A DNA stretch of 9,891 nt from assembly GCA_900768105.1 (NCBI GenBank), contig CAAGBQ010000006.1, positions 1 through 9,891 on the forward strand, written 5' to 3'. The notes under the pieces were generated by a model that was not told where the DNA came from, searched no databases, and saw nothing but the letters and a program-made list of their open reading frames with translations. Shown piece after piece: positions 5,778-9,891 of this stretch; the stretch's first letter is position 1, and every line of letters begins with the position of its first letter. The translations under genes and the position numbers were made by a program. The DNA is from Oscillospiraceae bacterium. Lineage in GTDB: Bacteria > Bacillota > Clostridia > Oscillospirales > Ruminococcaceae.

Positions 5778-6467
5778 TTATTCCAAAACCGCTTCTGTGC
5801 CGCGGCTTTGAAGACGGCTTTTTTTAAAGCAGAGATAATAGCCTATTGCGCAAAGCGGCAGTGCCGCAACAACATCTATTACGGAATGCTGCTTTACAAA
5901 CACGGTGGAAATGCTTATCAGCACCGCGATAACCGCCGCGGCCGTTTTAAACTGCGGCTTTTGAAGCGCCTTACATTCCCAAAGTGCAAACATCGCCGCA
6001 AAGGAGCCTATAACATGAATGGAGGGGCATACATTTGTGTTTGTATCAAACTCATAAAAGCCGCCGATCATTCGGGTAAGCAGGTTGTTGTTTGTAAATT
6101 CCGGCGGGCGAAGCTCCTGGCAGGTAGGAAAAAGGAAGTATATCACAATTGTGACCGTATAAGTCAGGATAATGAAATGCATCATCTTTTTAAACGCCGG
6201 AATGTCGAAAAAGAATGTATAGGCGATGGTTCCCACAAGCAAAACGAACCAGAACAAATAGGGTATAAAGAACCATTCGCAAAAGGGAATTTTGTCATCG
6301 AGGGCGCAATGCACCGAATAGTATTTTTCCACCGGATAAAACCGTTCCACATAGCTGAAAAGCAGCCCGAACGCCGGCCAAAAAAGCAGCAGAAGCACAT
6401 GACGGAACTCATCCGTATTAAGCTTGCTGAATCTGAAATTTCTGTAATCCACAGATGGCTTTTGCAT
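5778..6467 (-). CDS. PAP2-superfamily membrane phosphatase
   Basis: A 229-residue protein with about six hydrophobic segments (near 22-40, 66-88, 95-114, 150-165, 175-190 and 197-214). It belongs to the type 2 phosphatidic-acid phosphatase superfamily, which removes phosphate from lipid substrates such as PA or undecaprenyl-PP. The active-site motifs are present: Arg120-Pro121 (C1), PSIH at 148-151 (C2), and STVFVKQHSVIDV at 187-199 with His194 and Asp198 (C3). The usual C3 Arg is Thr188, with a Lys at 192, as in the STxxxKQH branch of the family. ATG 6467 is set by AAAGGA (6477-6482), 9 nt upstream. It is alone in its transcript, so the substrate cannot be told from context. Confidence 0.87.
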   Translation of the reverse strand: MQKPSVDYRNFRFSKLNTDEFRHVLLLLFWPAFGLLFSYVERFYPVEKYYSVHCALDDKIPFCEWFFIPYLFWFVLLVGTIAYTFFFDIPAFKKMMHFIILTYTVTIVIYFLFPTCQELRPPEFTNNNLLTRMIGGFYEFDTNTNVCPSIHVIGSFAAMFALWECKALQKPQFKTAAAVIAVLISISTVFVKQHSVIDVVAALPLCAIGYYLCFKKSRLQSRGTEAVLE

Positions 6468-6532
6468 AAAAGCAATCCTTTCCGCATAAAATTCCGCGCA
6501 AAACCTTTGCTCTGCGTGGGATACAGTTATTG

Positions 6533-6561
6533 ATTATATTTAAAAATTATGAATAAGTCAA
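6533..6561 (-). promoter_or_regulatory. Promoter of the PAP2 gene
   Basis: On the minus strand TTGACT (6556-6561), a 17-bp spacer and TATAAT (6533-6538). The transcript would start near 6526 and carry a leader of roughly 60 nt. Confidence 0.82.
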
Positions 6562-6624
6562 GCAAAGGCGACAAAATGCAAAGAAAGTTTACAAAGTAAA
6601 ACAATATTCTGCCCTGCGGAAAGC

Positions 6625-6658
6625 AAAAAAAGCTTCGTGCTCATCTTGAGCACGAAGC
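6625..6658 (-). terminator. Intrinsic terminator of mgtE
   Basis: A perfect 12-bp stem (6632-6643 with 6647-6658, GCTTCGTGCTCA) with a 3-base loop is followed on the minus strand by seven T (6625-6631). It starts 24 nt after the mgtE stop. It resembles the 5700-5737 terminator, with a compensating base-pair change. Confidence 0.92.
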
Positions 6659-6682
6659 AATGGCATAATAATAAGCGGTGCG

Positions 6683-8071
6683 TTACACATTAAGCAGCGC
6701 TTTTGCGAAACCAAAATAAATAAGCAGGGAAATGGCGTCAACAATGGTGGTGATAAACGGCGAAGCCATAACCGCAGGGTCAAAGCCGAGCTTTTCCGCA
6801 AGAAGCGGCATTATGCAGCCGACAACCTTTGCGCAGATTACGGTAAGCACAAGGGTAAGGCATACGGTAAGGGCGACTATCGGCGTAATTCCGGCGTTGC
6901 CAAGAACCATTCCGTCAAAAAGCATTATTTTTACGAAGCTGACCGCAGCAAGTGTTATGCCGCAGAAAAGCGCCACGCGAAGCTCCTTCCAAATTACCTT
7001 GAATATATCTTTGAACTCGATTTCCTGAAGAGAGATTCCGCGTATGACGGTTACGGAGGCCTGGGAGCCGCTGTTTCCACCGGTATCCATCAGCATAGGG
7101 ATGAACGCGGTAAGCGCAACATAGGAAGCCAGCGCGTCCTCAAAGCTTGTGATAATCATTCCGGTAAAGGTTGCGGAAATCATAAGGAGCAGCAGCCACG
7201 GAATACGCGCCTTCCAAAGCTCAAGGGTGCTTGTGCGAAGATAGGGCTTATCCATAGGCGTAATAGCCGCCATCTTTTCGATATCCTCCGTTGCCTCTTC
7301 CTCCATAACATCAATGGCGTCGTCGAAGGTAACGATACCGACTATGCGGTTTTCGGAATCCACCACGGGCATCGCGTCAAAGTCGTATTTGCTCATATCT
7401 TGAGCAACATCCTCTTTATCCTCGCGGGTGCTTACGGAGATAATCTGGGTATCCATTATATCCGCAATCTTTGTGGATGTGTCCTTTTCAAGGACAAGGG
7501 AACGGATGGTGACATAGCCCTGGAGGTGGCAGCCCTCATCGGTAACATAGCAGACATTGATGGTTTCTGCCTCGTCGCCGTTTTTTCGGATTATATTGAA
7601 GGCTTCCGCAACGGTGTTGTATTGCCGCAGCTTAATAAACTCCGTTGTCATTATGGAGCCGGCGGAGTCCTCCGGATACTGCAATATTTTGTTTATCTCC
7701 TTGCGGGTGTCGGGGTCGGAATATTTAAGAATACGCTTTACTACATTGGAAGGCATTTCCTCGATGATGTCAACGGTATCGTCAAGATAAAGCTCATCAA
7801 GAATGGATTCCAGCTCCGTATTGGAAAAGCTTTTTATCAGCATTTCCTGCGAATCGCTTTCCAGCTCTACAAAAACATCTGCGGCAATATCCTTTGGAAG
7901 CAGGCGAAACATAACCGGACGGTATTCCTCCGGCATATCGTCAAGAAGGAAGGCTATATCGGTTGGGTATAGGTCGCTGAATTCCTTTTTAAGCTCGTTA
8001 TATCGTTTTTCCTTAACCAGTTCCTCCAGCTTTTCAAGTGTTTCGTCGTATTTTTCTTCAAAATCAGACAC
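6683..8071 (-). CDS. mgtE: Magnesium transporter MgtE
   Basis: A 462-residue Mg2+-gated Mg2+ channel/transporter, full length. The acidic, helical MgtE_N domain spans about 20-130, and a CBS pair spans about 138-200 and 204-260 (TAEAF-type first repeat, then MPVVDSENRIVGIVTFDDAID). A connecting plug helix (about 261-287) and five transmembrane segments (about 290-460) follow. The hallmark PMLMDTGGNSGSQAS lies at 325-339 and the pore segment GFDPAVMASPFITT at 429-442. The N-terminal acidic residues are thought to sense cytosolic Mg2+ in this family. The start is GTG at 8071, fixed by a strong AAGGAGGG site about 8 nt upstream. The leader is only about 30 nt, so no Mg2+ riboswitch precedes it. 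Confidence 0.96.
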   Translation of the reverse strand: MSDFEEKYDETLEKLEELVKEKRYNELKKEFSDLYPTDIAFLLDDMPEEYRPVMFRLLPKDIAADVFVELESDSQEMLIKSFSNTELESILDELYLDDTVDIIEEMPSNVVKRILKYSDPDTRKEINKILQYPEDSAGSIMTTEFIKLRQYNTVAEAFNIIRKNGDEAETINVCYVTDEGCHLQGYVTIRSLVLEKDTSTKIADIMDTQIISVSTREDKEDVAQDMSKYDFDAMPVVDSENRIVGIVTFDDAIDVMEEEATEDIEKMAAITPMDKPYLRTSTLELWKARIPWLLLLMISATFTGMIITSFEDALASYVALTAFIPMLMDTGGNSGSQASVTVIRGISLQEIEFKDIFKVIWKELRVALFCGITLAAVSFVKIMLFDGMVLGNAGITPIVALTVCLTLVLTVICAKVVGCIMPLLAEKLGFDPAVMASPFITTIVDAISLLIYFGFAKALLNV

Positions 8072-8109
8072 GATAAACGCCCTCCTTCCTTACAAAACTG
8101 CTATATTCT

Positions 8110-8138
8110 ATAATATGCCCGCACACCGCATATGTCAA
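8110..8138 (-). promoter_or_regulatory. Promoter of mgtE, flanked by an inverted repeat
   Basis: On the minus strand TTGACA (8133-8138), a 17-bp spacer and TATTAT (8110-8115). A 7-bp inverted repeat, ATGCCCG (8115-8121) and CGGGCAT (8145-8151), brackets the -35 and spacer and could be a repressor site. The start would be near 8103. Confidence 0.82.
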
Positions 8139-8152
8139 GCCGAACGGGCATT

Positions 8153-8180
8153 AAAAAAAGCGGCGCAAAAGCTGCGCCGC
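8153..8180 (-). terminator. Intrinsic terminator of the CarD-family gene
   Basis: GCGGCGCA (8160-8167) pairs with TGCGCCGC (8173-8180) around a 5-base loop, followed on the minus strand by seven T (8153-8159). It lies 20 nt after the stop and separates this gene from mgtE. Confidence 0.92.
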
Positions 8181-8200
8181 AATCCTACAAAGCAAAATAT

Positions 8201-8701
8201 TTATCCAAGACGCTTGTGAATAAAATCTACCACTTCGGAGGGATTTATTCCAAGCACCCACGCAAATTCGCCATAGAGCAGACGCTCTGCGCGCTGCATA
8301 ATAGCCTCGTCGGAGCTGCGGAGCTTTTTTCCGCGTCCGGCAAGCTCCGCTCTGCGGTTGTGCAGCGTGCCTATTAAATTGACGACATCGGCGCGTGTTC
8401 CGTTTTCCAAAAGGTTACGGAAGCGTTCACTGCGTTCCTTGTCGTTTTGGACCCAATCAAAGCCCGCTTCGGGCATGGTGTCGATAATATCATAAACTTC
8501 CTTTTCGGAAAGCAAACTTCGAGCATGGGCGGCAAGCTTTTCGCTGTCGGTAGGTATGTAAACGGTGAAGCGGGCGTCATAAACCGGCTGGAGGACATAA
8601 TATTCCCGTTTGCCTGTACCGCAGTCGCGGACACAAATGTCATCCACACGGCAAACACCGCTTGCTCCGTATACAAAAATTTCTCCTACGCTAAACAACA
8701 A
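8201..8701 (-). CDS. CarD-family transcriptional regulator
   Basis: A 166-residue protein of the CarD/CdnL family. These bind the RNA polymerase beta subunit and stabilise open promoter complexes, often at ribosomal RNA promoters. The N-terminal RNAP-interaction domain (about 1-60) has the family pattern: VGEIFVYGASGVCRVDDI, then REYYVLQPVYD and a short Thr-rich strand TVYIPTD. The C-terminal helical part (about 63-166) is rich in charged residues and fits the DNA-contacting half. The start is a TTG: either 8701 or the adjacent 8698, both downstream of AAAGGAAG on the minus strand; no ATG is available. It is a single gene located between rpsI and mgtE and closed by its own terminator. Confidence 0.9.
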   Translation of the reverse strand: MLFSVGEIFVYGASGVCRVDDICVRDCGTGKREYYVLQPVYDARFTVYIPTDSEKLAAHARSLLSEKEVYDIIDTMPEAGFDWVQNDKERSERFRNLLENGTRADVVNLIGTLHNRRAELAGRGKKLRSSDEAIMQRAERLLYGEFAWVLGINPSEVVDFIHKRLG

Positions 8702-8758
8702 GATAACTTCCTTTCACCGAAAATCCGGCAATATTTTTCTCATAATTTCTATATGTTT

Positions 8759-8764
8759 ATTATA
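8759..8764 (-). promoter_or_regulatory. Candidate -10 box of the CarD-family gene
   Basis: TATAAT on the minus strand, 57 nt before the first TTG. No good -35 lies at the right distance (TAACTT at best), so the promoter is weak or depends on an activator. Confidence 0.45.
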
Positions 8765-8878
8765 CAACATTTTTGCGAAAAAAGTTATAGGCAAAATGCA
8801 CAAATATTTTGCCGAATTTTCTCCTAACGGAGCGAAAGCAATATAGTAGGTGCATATACGGCGGTTTCCTCCGGAAAC

Positions 8879-8911
8879 AAAAAGTCCCGCTGCGGAACAC
8901 AGCGGGACTTT
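8879..8911 (-). terminator. Intrinsic terminator of the rplM-rpsI operon
   Basis: A perfect 12-bp stem (8881-8892 with 8900-8911, core GTCCCGCTG) with a 7-base loop is followed on the minus strand by a run of T (8879-8883). It begins 22 nt after the rpsI stop, so the CarD-family gene is a separate unit. Confidence 0.9.
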
Positions 8912-8933
8912 GATAAAATTTGTTTCTGTGCGA

Positions 8934-9335
8934 TTAACGCTTGGAGAACTGGGGTGCGCGACGGGCTTTTTTAAGACCATATTTCTTACGCTCTTTCATT
9001 CTCGGGTCACGAGTGAGGAAGCCGGCTTTTTTGAGAAGCGGGCGGTATTCATCGCTTGCCTGAAGAAGAGCGCGGGAAAGACCGTGACGGATTGCACCGG
9101 CCTGACCGGTTACGCCGCCGCCTGCAACGGTGCAAACGATGTCGAATGCGCCGACGGTTTCGGTAAGCTCAAGAGGCTGACGAACGATAAGTTTAAGAGT
9201 ATCAAGACCGAAATAATCTTCAATATCACGGCCGTTGATGGTTATAGCGCCGGTTCCGTTCGGATAAACGCGGACGCGGGAAACAGAGCTTTTTCTTCTA
9301 CCGGTACCGTAGAAGTAGGGTTTGGAATCATACAT
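8934..9335 (-). CDS. rpsI: 30S ribosomal protein S9
   Basis: A 133-residue small-subunit protein, close to the usual 130. The N-terminus YFYGTGRRKSSVSRVRV is the conserved start of the S9 fold. GAIRHGLSRAL and LTRDPRMKERKKYGLKKARR are typical of the middle and C-terminal parts. The tail ends in the near-universal SKR, which in known ribosomes reaches the P-site tRNA. AGGAGG (9345-9350) sits 9 nt before the ATG. It follows rplM by 21 nt, the standard bacterial pair. Confidence 0.98.
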   Translation of the reverse strand: MYDSKPYFYGTGRRKSSVSRVRVYPNGTGAITINGRDIEDYFGLDTLKLIVRQPLELTETVGAFDIVCTVAGGGVTGQAGAIRHGLSRALLQASDEYRPLLKKAGFLTRDPRMKERKKYGLKKARRAPQFSKR

Positions 9336-9356
9336 TGTTTTCGTCCTCCTTCCGAA

Positions 9357-9785
9357 TCAGCGTACCCAGGCTTCGGGAGCCTGTGCCTGTTGTTTGTGTT
9401 CTGCGCCGGCATAGATGTGGCAGCGGGTAAGGCTTTTTGCGCCGACGGTGTTTGCGGGAAGCATACCTTTGATAGCAAGCTTCATAGCAAATTCAGGCTT
9501 TTTTGCCATAAGGGTTTTGTAGTTGACCTCTTTAAGGTGGCCTACATAACCGGTGTGGTGACGATACATTTTCTGGATAAGTTTCTTGCCGGTAAGAACA
9601 GCTTTGGAAGCGTTTACGATAACAACATAATCGCCGCAGTCAGCGTTAGGGGCAAAGTCAACTTTATGTTTGCCGCGAAGAAGGTTCGCAGCGGTAACGG
9701 CAGTGCGTCCGAGGGGTTTGCCGGCAGCATCGAGAACATACCATTTACGCTCGATGGTAGCAGCCTTGGGCATAGTAGTGGACAT
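9357..9785 (-). CDS. rplM: 50S ribosomal protein L13
   Basis: A 142-residue large-subunit protein, the normal length for L13. ERKWYVLDAAGKPLGR near the start and GDYVVIVNASKAVLTGKKL in the first half are the family hallmarks, with YRHHTGYVGHLKE and GMLPANTVG further on. I set the start at ATG 9785 because AGGAGGT (9793-9799) lies 7 nt upstream. The frame stays open to 9857 but that extension is untranslated leader. It is the first gene of the rplM-rpsI operon. Its upstream region is cut short by adapter. Confidence 0.97.
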   Translation of the reverse strand: MSTTMPKAATIERKWYVLDAAGKPLGRTAVTAANLLRGKHKVDFAPNADCGDYVVIVNASKAVLTGKKLIQKMYRHHTGYVGHLKEVNYKTLMAKKPEFAMKLAIKGMLPANTVGAKSLTRCHIYAGAEHKQQAQAPEAWVR

Positions 9786-9822
9786 GGCGTTTACCTCCTT
9801 GTATTCCTTGTTTTTTTCTTTC

Positions 9823-9836
9823 TGTTGAAAGCAACA
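9823..9836 (-). promoter_or_regulatory. Short hairpin in the rplM leader
   Basis: TGTTG and CAACA pair around a 4-base loop at the predicted 5' end of the rplM transcript. L13 leaders in Firmicutes can be autoregulated by L13 binding; this one is short and the match to that element is not shown. Confidence 0.3.
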
Positions 9837-9842
9837 AGTGTT

Positions 9843-9848
9843 ATTATA
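9843..9848 (-). promoter_or_regulatory. -10 box of the rplM-rpsI operon; -35 lost
   Basis: TATAAT on the minus strand, about 57 nt before the rplM start. With a normal spacer the -35 would fall at about 9866-9871, inside the adapter sequence, so it is missing from this contig. Confidence 0.6.
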
Positions 9849-9862
9849 GTCAAACAAACCGC

Positions 9863-9891
9863 AGATCGGAAGAGCGTCGTGTAGGGAAAGA
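9863..9891. other. Illumina TruSeq adapter read-through at the contig end
   Basis: From 9863 the sequence begins AGATCGGAAGAGC and continues CGTCGTGTAGGGAAAGA to the last base. This is the common TruSeq adapter as I know it. It is a synthetic sequence, so these 29 bases are not part of the genome. The last genomic base is 9862 or slightly before. Confidence 0.97.

Noticed and set aside
5775..6533. Long plus-strand open frame opposite the PAP2 gene
   Set aside because: The minus strand has a complete PAP2 motif set, promoter and ribosome binding site; the plus frame has none of these.
8759..8856. A 31-codon minus-strand frame (starting MHLLYCFRSV) after a GGAGG-like site
   Set aside because: The GGAGG is part of a small hairpin (8864-8878) and about 12 nt away, there is no promoter between it and the rpsI terminator, and the product has no recognisable feature.
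8850..9884. Plus-strand open frame of 344 codons opposite rpsI and rplM
   Set aside because: It is a shadow of two certain ribosomal protein genes and runs into the adapter sequence.

Overview
The window looks like a contig end from a Gram-positive bacterium, most likely a Clostridia-type Firmicute (gut Oscillospiraceae-like; inferred). The reasons are strong AAGGAGG-type ribosome binding sites, GTG and TTG starts, TTGACA/TATAAT promoters with 17-bp spacers, hairpin-plus-T-run terminators, lipoprotein signal peptides, a stand-alone CarD-family regulator and a B. subtilis-style tRNA-Ser sequence. The last 29 bases (9863-9891) are not genomic. They read as Illumina TruSeq adapter, so the right end is a library artefact.

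Layout. (1) 1-660 holds no convincing gene. It carries three minus-strand copies of the 5' half of a tRNA-Ser gene (anticodon CGA), each stopping just after the anticodon loop and 191-197 bp apart. Each has an imperfect hairpin about 25-35 nt beyond its broken end, and the rightmost keeps a textbook promoter. This looks like the scarred edge of a tRNA-Ser integration site. (2) 627-2132, plus strand: a CNNM/HlyC-CorC-type membrane protein with its own promoter, a perfect 21-bp dyad at the predicted transcription start, and a terminator. (3) 2176-5760, plus strand: one apparent operon for a polar amino-acid (probably cystine-like) ABC importer, in the order permease, ATPase, lipoprotein binding protein. 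A lipoprotein serine hydrolase of the beta-lactamase/EstB class follows 5 nt after the binding protein. The operon ends in a double, bidirectional terminator. (4) 5778-6561, minus strand: a PAP2-family membrane phosphatase, convergent with the operon. (5) 6625-8138, minus strand: mgtE, a Mg2+ channel/transporter, with promoter and terminator. (6) 8153-8764, minus strand: a CarD-family RNA-polymerase-binding regulator. (7) 8879-9848, minus strand: the rplM-rpsI operon (L13, S9), whose promoter is cut off by the adapter.

How the parts fit: the genes are mostly core chromosomal. The ABC importer and the hydrolase probably share a transcript, so an exported enzyme may feed the importer (inference). 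CNNM-type and MgtE proteins both carry CBS pairs and are both linked to Mg2+ handling, but they lie in separate transcription units. The most unusual part of the window is the tandem tRNA-Ser half-gene array at the left edge. I found no CRISPR array, no insertion sequence and no defence system.
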